From positions 1-8,188 of the forward strand of contig JAISQC010000239.1 in NCBI GenBank assembly GCA_031274465.1: DNA of 8,188 nt, in the 5' to 3' direction. Position numbers and translations under genes: made by a program. The notes beneath the pieces were generated by a model. It saw only the letters and a program-made list of their open reading frames with translations. It did no database searches and had not been told where the DNA came from. Positions within the stretch are counted from its first letter, which is position 1, and each line of letters opens with the position of its first letter. Source of the DNA: Synergistaceae bacterium (GTDB taxonomy: Bacteria; Synergistota; Synergistia; Synergistales; Synergistaceae). Shown here one piece after another: positions 1-6,352 of the stretch.

Positions 1-16
1 TATCCAGTGGGAGTGA

Positions 17-1243
17 GTGGCGGTGGCGGCTTATAATTTTGAAAGGGCTTTTTCCTCGATGGCCCGGGAGCGCCTGGACGTTTCGGCCATCGGCGAGATG
101 ATCGAGCTCGTCGCGAAAAACGGGGCGATATCGTTCGCGGCGGGAGAGCCGTCTGCGGACATGTTGCCGACCGGCCTTCTTAGTGCCGCGTTCGAGGGGG
201 TGTTCGAAGACGCCTCGTTGCTCGGGTATTACAGCTCGCACTTGGGGCATTCCGGGCTGAGGGGTTGGATATGCGATTGGATGCGCCTCGACGGGCTGGC
301 CCCTGACTGGGTCAAGCCGGAAAACATAATGATCACGTGCGGCTCTCAGGAGGGCATCAGCCTTGCCGGGGAGGCATTGATCGACCCGGGGTCCTATGTG
401 CTGGTCGAAAGCCCGACTTATATGGAAGCCCTGCTGTCATTTCGAAAACAGGGCGCGACCTGCATCGGAGTCCCGATAGACGAGGGCGGGATAGTCGTCG
501 AGGCGCTCGACGGCGTCCTGAAAAGATATAAAGCGCGGTTCCTCTACACCATTCCGAATTTCCAGAACCCGAGCGGCAACACCGCGACAGCCGAGAGGAG
601 GAAAGAAGTCCTCGGCGTGCTTCGGAAATACGACGTCCCCTTGATCGAAGACGACCCGTATCACTACCTGAGTTACGACGGGGAGCCACCGGCGACATAT
701 CTCAAGCTCGCGGGCGACGACGGGAGGGTGGCCTATCTCGGCAGCTTCTCGAAGATCGTAGCCCCTGGGGTGAGGTGCGGGTGGATGGCGGTCCCCGACT
801 CCCTGATGCCGCAGATAGAGTCGCTCCGCGTAAACTCGTGCCTCGGCCTTCCGGTCTTCGTGCAGCATGGGTTGCTGAACATGCTCGCTTCGATTGATAT
901 GCCAGGCTACATCGCGAAATTGCGCTCCGCCTACCGCGTCAGGAGAGACGGGATGCTCGGCGCCCTCGGCGCCCATCTTGGAGGCGCCGGGTTGTCCCAC
1001 AACCGCCCGGCAGGGGGTTTTTTCATTTGGGGCAGGCTCGAAGGGATCGGCGACGTGATGGATTTCGCGCGGTTCGCTGTCGCGCGCGAAAAGATCGGGA
1101 TCATCCCCGGAAGCGTGTTTTTTGCCCCGGGCGAAGAGGATCTCTCGAGCATCCGATTTTCCTTCGCAAAGGTGGACGCCACCAGCGCCGAAGAGGGGTC
1201 GGCCCGGCTCGCGAAAGCCATCAGCGCCTATTTGAGTAGATGA
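17..1243 (+). CDS. PLP-dependent class I/II aminotransferase (LysN / 2-aminoadipate transaminase-like)
   Basis: This is a fold-type I PLP enzyme of about 408 residues that transfers an amino group between an amino acid and a 2-oxoacid in the cytoplasm. The substrate is not readable from sequence. The PLP-binding lysine is K246 in GSFSK. The PNFQNPSG motif (180-187) carries the cofactor-contacting Asn184. D212 and Y215 in DDPYHYL contact the pyridine ring, and R380 in IRFSF is the expected substrate-carboxylate arginine. The length and the QNPSG/DDPY motifs fit the LysN and MocR catalytic-domain branch, but there is no GntR-type HTH in front, so it is an enzyme and not a MocR regulator. An in-frame TGA at 14-16 bounds the N-terminus. 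GTG at 17 has GGGAG (9-13) only 3 nt away; GTG at 23 has the better spacing of 9 nt, and ATG at 59 is a third option. The 3' end overlaps the convergent exporter gene. Family confidence is high, substrate unknown. Confidence 0.93.
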   Translation: MAVAAYNFERAFSSMARERLDVSAIGEMIELVAKNGAISFAAGEPSADMLPTGLLSAAFEGVFEDASLLGYYSSHLGHSGLRGWICDWMRLDGLAPDWVKPENIMITCGSQEGISLAGEALIDPGSYVLVESPTYMEALLSFRKQGATCIGVPIDEGGIVVEALDGVLKRYKARFLYTIPNFQNPSGNTATAERRKEVLGVLRKYDVPLIEDDPYHYLSYDGEPPATYLKLAGDDGRVAYLGSFSKIVAPGVRCGWMAVPDSLMPQIESLRVNSCLGLPVFVQHGLLNMLASIDMPGYIAKLRSAYRVRRDGMLGALGAHLGGAGLSHNRPAGGFFIWGRLEGIGDVMDFARFAVAREKIGIIPGSVFFAPGEEDLSSIRFSFAKVDATSAEEGSARLAKAISAYLSR

Positions 1244-2147
1244 TTCCGATCACGGATGCCACGACAAGGGATGTGGCGGCGGCGGTGTAAATGGTGACGG
1301 CTTCTCCGGCGATGGCCCAGCCGAGCGCCACCGCCACTATGGGGTTCACGAACGAATGCGTTGACACTTTCGAGACGGGTTGGGTCCGCAGCAGCAGGAT
1401 ATATGCGTAATACGACACTATCGAGCCGAACAGCGCCAGATATGCCAAGGCGAGCCACGACTCGGCCGATATGTCATTTGCGCGCGAAAAATCGCCCGCC
1501 AGCGCGGCGCACGCCGTGAATACGACCCCTCCCGAAAGCATCTGAAGGCCGGAAGCCATTGCCGGGTCGGGGTGCGAGTCGCGCGACTTCGACGACAGGA
1601 GCGCGCCGTACACCCATGCGACGCTGGCTGCCACCACGGACAGCGCCGACGCTGCGTAATGCGCCATGGATATTCCAGCCGGCCGGGCAGACGCCCCTTC
1701 GCCCATTACTAAAATGGCGCACCCCGCGAACCCCACCGCTTGGGAGAGCATTATCCTGCGGTTCGGTTTCGCGCCTGAGAAAAATATCCAGTCGAATATG
1801 ACGAACCACGCCGGTTCGAGCGAGATGATCAGGGCCGCGGTCGAGCTGGGGAGTATTTGCTCGGCACTCGTTAGCAGCCAGAACGAAATGAAAAAAGACA
1901 GGATGCCGCTTTTTACCGAAACGGCCAGGCACGCCCTGTTCGGCAGCGAAGCGCCGCGCCCGCGCGCTATGAGGACAAGCGCGGCGCCGGCGGCGACGAA
2001 GCGGATGGCGTTTGCCAGAAATATCGGCGCCGTCCTGATCGATATGCTGATGCCGAGGTACGTCGAGCCCCATATGAAGTATATCGCCAGATAACACGCT
2101 AAGACCGTCGCCTTTGAGGCCGGTCTTTCCCCGTATTCGTGTTTCAC
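1221..2147 (-). CDS. EamA/DMT-superfamily transporter (YedA-like exporter)
   Basis: This is an inner-membrane protein of 308 residues with about ten hydrophobic helices arranged as two EamA repeats (roughly 14-148 and 165-303). The first helix carries the YFIWGSTYL motif (23-31) typical of YedA-like drug/metabolite exporters. The second repeat ends with VNPIVAVALGW...GE (268-282), the usual signature of the family. Such proteins export amino acids or other small metabolites, and the substrate cannot be predicted here. The start is GTG (2147-2145), fixed by GGAGGA at 2161-2156 with 8 nt spacing. An intrinsic-terminator-like hairpin lies only about 44 nt upstream, leaving little space for a separate promoter. 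The last 23 bp overlap the convergent aminotransferase gene. An amino-acid exporter beside an aminotransferase is plausible, but that link is inference only. Confidence 0.92.
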   Translation of the reverse strand: MKHEYGERPASKATVLACYLAIYFIWGSTYLGISISIRTAPIFLANAIRFVAAGAALVLIARGRGASLPNRACLAVSVKSGILSFFISFWLLTSAEQILPSSTAALIISLEPAWFVIFDWIFFSGAKPNRRIMLSQAVGFAGCAILVMGEGASARPAGISMAHYAASALSVVAASVAWVYGALLSSKSRDSHPDPAMASGLQMLSGGVVFTACAALAGDFSRANDISAESWLALAYLALFGSIVSYYAYILLLRTQPVSKVSTHSFVNPIVAVALGWAIAGEAVTIYTAAATSLVVASVIGIIYSNRR

Positions 2148-2155
2148 GGCTCGAA

Positions 2156-2218
2156 TCCTCCGGTGCCAGTGATTTCTCCACTGCGCGAGCAGAAAAAACG
2201 CCGGAACGTCCTCCGGTG
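2156..2218 (-). repeat. 10-bp direct repeat, one copy in a terminator arm and one over the exporter's Shine-Dalgarno
   Basis: On the minus strand the exact 10-mer CACCGGAGGA occurs at 2218-2209 and again at 2165-2156. The first copy forms the 5' arm and part of the loop of a hairpin followed by a T run. The second contains the ribosome-binding site of the exporter gene. The hairpin's 3' arm, TCCGG at 2205-2201, is complementary to CCGGA in either copy. The two pairings therefore exclude each other: one makes a terminator, the other masks part of the ribosome-binding site. The repeat is directly visible; a regulatory role is inference. Confidence 0.5.
2191..2218 (-). terminator. Intrinsic terminator (or attenuator) after the HD-GYP gene
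   Basis: Read on the minus strand, CCGGA (2216-2212) pairs with TCCGG (2205-2201) across a 6-nt loop. A further C-G pair lies beyond one mismatch, and then comes a run of six T (2198-2193) continued by CT. The stem is short but GC-rich, and it sits about 75 nt past the stop of the HD-GYP gene in the same direction, where a terminator is expected. It is also close enough to the downstream exporter gene to act as an attenuator. Confidence 0.5.
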
Positions 2219-2292
2219 GCTTAAAGCAAGCAAATCAGACAACCCCCTCGCCTGCGGCATGGGCCGCCGCGCATCCCAACCCCGGGTTTTTG

Positions 2293-3444
2293 TCAATCCG
2301 AGTCCATCGCGCTCCTTATGAACAGCTTTTCTGCGGCGAGGTCTATAACGCGCTGCGAATCGCCCTCCTTCAGCGCTACCTTGGGCTGCAGCAGGTTGCC
2401 GGTGTTCATCGCAGCGACCGTGGCCACTCTGCCGTCGGAGAGCTGCACGATGGTCCCAGGCGGGTATATGCCCATCCCGGCGATGAAGATTTTGCATATG
2501 TCGGGGTCGAACTCCGTCTCGTTGGCGCTCATTATGAAATTGAACGATATCTTGCTTGACACCGCGCTCTTGTAGACGCGGGACGACGTCATGGCGTCGA
2601 AGGTGTCCGCGACGGCCAGTATTCGCCCCAGGAGCGGTATCTGCGTTCCGACGAGCCCCCTGTCGTAACCGGACCCGTCGTATCTCTCGTGGTGGGTGGC
2701 GATCCCTTCGAGGACATCGGTGTCCCTGATGCCGGAGGCTTTGCATATGGACACGCTCTCGTTCACGTGGTTCCTCATAATGACCGTTTCCTGGGAGTCG
2801 AGCCGCCCCTCTTTGTATAATATATCTTTTGGTATCGCGGTTTTGCCGATGTCGAACAGCAAGCCCGCCTGAACGGCCTTGTCGATCATCGCTTCGGTGG
2901 TTTTTTGGGCGTCGGCCAGCTTTTTGGCGATATAGCCGGCAAGCATGGATACGTTGAGGGCGTGGTCCTTGGTGTAAGAATCGAGGTCGCCCCTCACCAT
3001 CGACAGCACTATCTGGGAGGTCTTCATGATCTCGGAGGATATGCCGTTGCTGATATCGTTTATCACATCGACGGGGATGTTGAATTTTTCCTCCAGCGAT
3101 GCCTGGTTGAACAGCGTCTCGATCACCGCCTGGGCGTTTTTCGTGACCTCGTTGTCGATGACCGTCACGGACGGGTCGAGTTCCTTCAGGCGCGCCATCA
3201 GCTCTTCGTCGTCGATTTCCTGCGGTATTTCGATCTCGATGTTTCTGATGCCCATGCGGTCGAGCGTGTCTATGAGTTTTTGGGGTTTGTCCAGCCCTTC
3301 GAGGAGCTTGCCTATCGGGATTCTGCTGGGAACGAGGACGGAAGTGCCCGTATTCGATAGAATGTCATGCACCAGGCATGCCTTCGGATGTTCGAGCAAC
3401 TGATTTATGTCGATCTTCGTCTTATATGAAGGACTTGCTTTCAC
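2293..3444 (-). CDS. HD-GYP-type signalling protein with degenerate HD (FD) and GYP (GYD) motifs
   Basis: This is a soluble protein of 383 residues. Residues about 20-100 form an N-terminal domain like those preceding other HD-GYP domains. The HD-GYP domain spans about 150-325, and a C-terminal tail (325-360) carries YPPGTIVQLSDGRVA, common in the family. HD-GYP proteins hydrolyse cyclic di-GMP or related dinucleotides using bound metals. Visible ligand positions are H161, D198, H226, H251, H252 and D280 in VADTFD. The histidine of the HD motif is F197 (codon TTC) in LLFDIGK, and GYP reads GYD (259-261). The HPxxG region is HVNES (226-230). DGSGY, DIGK and VADTFDAMTS are otherwise well kept, so the protein is not simply decaying. 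The start is GTG (3444-3442), with GGGAGGGG about 7 nt upstream. It is divergent from the receptor gene. Activity may be lost or altered, leaving a binding role; that is inference. Confidence 0.93.
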   Translation of the reverse strand: MKASPSYKTKIDINQLLEHPKACLVHDILSNTGTSVLVPSRIPIGKLLEGLDKPQKLIDTLDRMGIRNIEIEIPQEIDDEELMARLKELDPSVTVIDNEVTKNAQAVIETLFNQASLEEKFNIPVDVINDISNGISSEIMKTSQIVLSMVRGDLDSYTKDHALNVSMLAGYIAKKLADAQKTTEAMIDKAVQAGLLFDIGKTAIPKDILYKEGRLDSQETVIMRNHVNESVSICKASGIRDTDVLEGIATHHERYDGSGYDRGLVGTQIPLLGRILAVADTFDAMTSSRVYKSAVSSKISFNFIMSANETEFDPDICKIFIAGMGIYPPGTIVQLSDGRVATVAAMNTGNLLQPKVALKEGDSQRVIDLAAEKLFIRSAMDSD

Positions 3445-3570
3445 TTTGTTTCCCCTCCCACATTTTGCTGAAAAAATAACTTATAATTAGTATATCTTAT
3501 ATTATCGGTCATGCACCAAAAAAAAATCGAGATTGTATAATCCCGGAAAACACGTTTGAGGGGCGCATCG
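3445..3570. promoter_or_regulatory. AT-rich divergent promoter region
   Basis: These bases separate the divergent HD-GYP and receptor genes and are markedly AT-rich. For the plus strand the best -10 candidate is TATAAT at 3536-3541, without a convincing -35 box. A second TATAAT lies at 3482-3487. Several TATA-like hexamers also face the minus strand between 3485 and 3505. A run of nine A (3518-3526) sits next to a weak GATT/AATC inverted repeat at 3531-3542. Ribosome-binding sites lie at both ends: GAGGGG at 3558-3563 for the receptor and GGGAGGGG on the minus strand for the HD-GYP gene. Both genes must start here or share control, but exact boxes are uncertain. Confidence 0.55.
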
Positions 3571-5148
3571 ATGGACGACAAGCTAGTTGAAGTTGCAAAG
3601 GAATTGATCAAGCTGTACGGGTATTCGCTGCTGGAGGACCCGGACAGGCTCGGTCAGCTTCTGGAGGACCGGTGCGGCGAGTCCAGGAGGGAGATATTCG
3701 TGCTCTCTTTCGCCCTGCGCGAGGTGCTGAAGGGCGGCGCGCTGCCGAAACGCGACGCTTTCGCGCGCGGCATGGACCGCGTTGCCACGAGGCTGTGCGA
3801 GAACCTTGGTTTTTCAAAACGGTCGGCCGCGTGGGCGGTGGAGGCTATATCGCAACTGCTCTTTGCTCTGCCGGAGGCCGAGGAGGGCGCGGAATCCCGC
3901 ATAGAGGCGCACAGGGGTTTTCTGCCGTATATCGGGAACGTCATGGCAAAGCGCCCGCGCACCATACTTTTCAGGCAGAAGGCCCTTCGCAACGGCCTTT
4001 TGCTCACGTCCATCATAATGATTTTTCTGGGGCTTTTCGTGCGCATCACGGAGTCGCGCTACAACGTCTCGGAGGAGCACGGCGTCCTTTTTTTGGCGCA
4101 CCTCTCGGGCCCGGAAGCGGCCTTCGGGCACGTCCGGCTGAAGGCGGCGCAGCTTGCAGCCGATCAGATAAACGCGGCGGGCGGGGTAAAGGGCCGGACG
4201 ATCAGGATAAGGGGCCAGGACGTGCCGCAGTCGGCAGAGGACGCCGCGCGGGTCGTCGACGATCTGATGAGGGACAAAAACAACTCGGTCGCGATATCTG
4301 TCTGCGGCGACGCGGTCAACGAAGCCATAGCGCGCATCGCGGACGCCAGGGAGATGCCGCTGGTGGTGGCAGAGTCGAGCGTCATGCCGGCTACAATGGC
4401 GGAGGATGACAGGCCGTGGCTGTACTCGTTCAGGATGAATTACGACAACATATACCGTGGGCGGCTCGCCGCGTACTTCCTGGCCCAAGGCCTGAAGCGG
4501 TCCAGGCCGGCGCTCGTATGCGAGGCGTACAGCGGCAGCTCTTACGAGATGCGCGGCGGTTTTTTGGAGGGGGTGGCGGATTTCGGCGGGGCGATAGCCT
4601 GCGAGGTTGTTTGGACCAGGCTTGGCGATATCGACCGCGCTTCCGTCGATGAGATAATTTCGTCCGGCGCGGACTCCGTTGTGTTGCTGAACGACACCCC
4701 GGGCGTGGGCTCTGTCGTCGAAGCGCTGCGGAATTTCGGATACGACGGGGTCATCGTTGGCATGTCCTTCGACGATTCGCTCACCCCTGCGGTTGGGCGT
4801 CTGGCAAACAGCTGGTGGATAATACCTGCCCACCCCGACGACCCACAGCTCCAGTCCTTCAAATCCGCTTACAGGGACAGGTATAACGAGAACATTTCAA
4901 GGAGCGATTTTGCGGGGACGCTGTTTGCCTACGATTCGGTGCATTGGGCGGCCGACGCCATTTTCCGCGCCCCTGGCTTTCAGGGCGAGGCGCTGCGGCA
5001 TTCGTTCATGTCCACCAAAAACCTGGCCCTGTCGCACGCCACTCTGTCGATAGACCCCAGGACGCACGGCCCTTGGAACAAGGCGTCATCGCTCGTCTAT
5101 TGCGACGCTGGAGGCGCCAGGTTCCAGAGGAGGTTCAGGCCGCGATGA
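3571..5148 (+). CDS. Membrane-anchored periplasmic-binding-protein-like (LivJ-type) receptor with cytoplasmic helical domain
   Basis: This is a 525-residue protein in three parts. Residues 1-120 are predicted cytoplasmic and helical, with the pattern LLEDRCGESRREIFVLSFAL (30-49) and later AAWAVEAISQLL (86-97). I have seen similar N-terminal modules in other bacterial proteins but cannot name this one. A basic stretch (127-140) and one transmembrane helix (143-158) follow, giving an N-in, C-out topology. Residues 170-515 match the type 1 periplasmic binding fold of branched-chain amino-acid receptors. GVLFLAHLSGPEAAFG opens it, then AADQINAAGGVKGR (196-209) and a YDSVHWAADAI helix (454-464). 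There is no lipobox or cleavable signal, and no GGDEF, kinase or methyl-accepting domain. No ABC transporter genes are adjacent, so sensing is likelier than transport. The start is ATG 3571, with GAGGGG 7 nt upstream; an in-frame TTG at 3556 is less likely. The ligand is unknown. Confidence 0.85.
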   Translation: MDDKLVEVAKELIKLYGYSLLEDPDRLGQLLEDRCGESRREIFVLSFALREVLKGGALPKRDAFARGMDRVATRLCENLGFSKRSAAWAVEAISQLLFALPEAEEGAESRIEAHRGFLPYIGNVMAKRPRTILFRQKALRNGLLLTSIIMIFLGLFVRITESRYNVSEEHGVLFLAHLSGPEAAFGHVRLKAAQLAADQINAAGGVKGRTIRIRGQDVPQSAEDAARVVDDLMRDKNNSVAISVCGDAVNEAIARIADAREMPLVVAESSVMPATMAEDDRPWLYSFRMNYDNIYRGRLAAYFLAQGLKRSRPALVCEAYSGSSYEMRGGFLEGVADFGGAIACEVVWTRLGDIDRASVDEIISSGADSVVLLNDTPGVGSVVEALRNFGYDGVIVGMSFDDSLTPAVGRLANSWWIIPAHPDDPQLQSFKSAYRDRYNENISRSDFAGTLFAYDSVHWAADAIFRAPGFQGEALRHSFMSTKNLALSHATLSIDPRTHGPWNKASSLVYCDAGGARFQRRFRPR

Positions 5149-5191
5149 AAGGGCGATGTTAGCGATGTGGGAGAAATTATTTATTTATATC

Positions 5192-5220
5192 TTTAAAACA
5201 TTTCGGATTGATGCTATTAT
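5192..5220 (+). promoter_or_regulatory. Candidate sigma-70 promoter for the DHH phosphoesterase
   Basis: A TTTAAA -35-like box (5192-5197, 4 of 6 matches) and a TATTAT -10 box (5215-5220, 5 of 6 matches) are separated by 17 bp. They sit in an AT-rich pocket within GC-rich DNA. Transcription would begin near 5227 and give a leader of about 120 nt. The rest of the 5149-5349 gap shows no convincing gene. Confidence 0.5.
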
Positions 5221-5222
5221 TT

Positions 5223-5349
5223 ACCGCGAGGTTGCGGTGTTCCAGCCGCCCAATTAAAATAAGCGCTGGATGGGTGTCGAGGGCAACTGTAAATTGCGGC
5301 GAATTTTAAGATGGAATAATTTCGGGCATCAAATGCAGGAGGTAAATTC
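5223..5349 (+). promoter_or_regulatory. Potentially structured 5' leader of the DHH gene
   Basis: The leader contains several possible helices. ACCGC (5223-5227) can pair with GCGGT (5234-5238), and TCCAGC (5241-5246) with GCTGGA (5265-5270). Alternatively GCCG plus CAATT (5245-5248, 5251-5255) can pair with AATTG plus CGGC (5292-5300). The last two pairings share bases and cannot form together. I could not match the sequence to a riboswitch consensus I know. It ends in a strong AGGAGGT ribosome-binding site (5337-5343). A regulatory function is inference. Confidence 0.25.
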
Positions 5350-6282
5350 ATGAGGCTCCTTACCCGTTCGGACTACGATGGTCTGATGTGCGCAGTATTG
5401 CTCAAGGAATTGAATATGTACGACGAGATCAAATTCGTCCACCCCAAGGACATTCAGGACAATTTGATAGGGGTCACGGATCAGGATATACTCGTAAACA
5501 TCCCTTATGTTCCCGGATGCGGCATATGGTTCGACCACCATACCAGCGAGCAGGAGAGGGGCATTGCGGACGGAGTCAAGTTCGAGGGTTCCTGCTGGCC
5601 GGCGCCGAGCTGCGCCCGCGTCATCTACGAATATTACGGCGGCGACGAAAAGCTGGGCAAATTCAAGGAAATGCTTGAGGCCGCCGACAAGGCCGATTCA
5701 GCTCAATTCACGAGGGACGAGATACTCAACCCGACGAGATGGGTCATGCTGTCGTTCATCATGGACCCGCGCACCGGGCTGGGAAGGTATCGCGACTACC
5801 GCATTTCGAACTACCAGCTGATGATGATCCTCATAGACGAACTCCGAACGAAGGGCGTGAACGAGATACTGGCCATCGAGGACGTTCAGGAGAGGGTTCG
5901 GCGCTACGAGGAGCACAAGCCCAACTTCCTCCAGATGATGTTCGAGCACTCGACGGCGGAGGGCGACGTGATAGTGACGGACCTCCGCGGCGTCCCAGAG
6001 ACCTATGTTGGCAACAGGCATGTCATTTACGCGCTGTACCCGTACCAGAACATAAGCATCAGGGTATTCGACGGCAAGGACAAGGAATTCTGCGTTTTCT
6101 CAGTCGGCTACAGCGTGCTGAACAGGACATCGACTGTGGACGTGGGTTCGCTGATGCTCAAATATGGCGGAGGGGGACATAAGGCCGTCGGCACATGCCA
6201 GGTTTCCTACGACGACGCCGAAAGGGTGCTGTCGGAGATGCTGCGCTTCATAAACGTCGAACACAAATCCGCATCCAAGTGA
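5350..6282 (+). CDS. DHH/DHHA1-family phosphoesterase, exopolyphosphatase-like
   Basis: This is a soluble protein of 310 residues in the DHH superfamily, whose members hydrolyse polyphosphate, nano-RNA or cyclic dinucleotides with metal ions. Motif I is TRSDYDG (5-11), with D8 and D10 as metal ligands. The name-giving DHH is D62-H63-H64 in WFDHH. The C-terminal DHHA1 substrate-binding motif GGGGHKAVG lies at 273-281. Position 6, a histidine in RecJ- and NrnA-type enzymes, is arginine. From memory, TRSDxDG is usual for a subfamily annotated as exopolyphosphatase-like, so this may not be a defect. The start ATG is fixed by AGGAGGT with 6 nt spacing. The gene is followed by a strong terminator and then by a Ppx/GppA gene, which hints at a phosphate or nucleotide-signal role. 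The true substrate cannot be told from sequence. Confidence 0.88.
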   Translation: MRLLTRSDYDGLMCAVLLKELNMYDEIKFVHPKDIQDNLIGVTDQDILVNIPYVPGCGIWFDHHTSEQERGIADGVKFEGSCWPAPSCARVIYEYYGGDEKLGKFKEMLEAADKADSAQFTRDEILNPTRWVMLSFIMDPRTGLGRYRDYRISNYQLMMILIDELRTKGVNEILAIEDVQERVRRYEEHKPNFLQMMFEHSTAEGDVIVTDLRGVPETYVGNRHVIYALYPYQNISIRVFDGKDKEFCVFSVGYSVLNRTSTVDVGSLMLKYGGGGHKAVGTCQVSYDDAERVLSEMLRFINVEHKSASK

Positions 6283-6307
6283 AGCCCGAAGCCATTTGGA
6301 CGAGCGC

Positions 6308-6336
6308 GCCCGGCATCCTTGCCGGGGCTTTTTTTT
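6308..6336 (+). terminator. Strong intrinsic terminator between the DHH and ppx genes
   Basis: CCCGGC (6309-6314) pairs with GCCGGG (6321-6326) around an ATCCTT loop, giving six consecutive GC pairs. G6308 can also pair with C6328 across a one-base bulge. Eight T follow at 6329-6336. It lies 26 nt after the DHH stop codon and only 16 nt before the likely ppx start. The longer in-frame reading of ppx from TTG 6296 would translate through this hairpin, which argues against that start. Confidence 0.88.
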
Positions 6337-6352
6337 AAGTGAAGAAGAGGGC

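Noticed and set aside
357..1000. Long antisense and alternative-frame ORFs across the aminotransferase (also seen over genes at 1380-2181, 3608-4862, 5698-6021 and 6422-7206)
   Set aside because: GC-rich coding DNA gives long open shadows. These frames are rich in Arg, Gly, Pro and His, lack recognisable motifs and ribosome-binding sites, and lie wholly inside well-supported genes.
2253..2267. GCGGC/GCCGC hairpin in the gap after the HD-GYP gene
   Set aside because: No T run follows on either strand, so it does not qualify as an intrinsic terminator; the hairpin at 2191-2218 fits better.
3518..3542. Run of nine A beside an inverted repeat, read as a minus-strand terminator
   Set aside because: The stem is short and AT-rich, and no minus-strand gene ends there; it is better seen as part of an AT-rich promoter region.
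3556..3570. Upstream TTG start for the receptor gene
   Set aside because: It would place the GAGGGG ribosome-binding site inside the coding region; ATG at 3571 has that site at ideal spacing.
5156..5257. A 33-codon ORF starting at ATG 5156 after the receptor gene
   Set aside because: AAAGGG is only 2 nt from the start, and the ORF runs through the likely promoter and leader of the next gene. Nothing in the peptide is recognisable.
6296..6352. N-terminal extension of ppx from TTG 6296
   Set aside because: It would encode the terminator hairpin and its T run, and the extra residues do not resemble the start of Ppx/GppA proteins.
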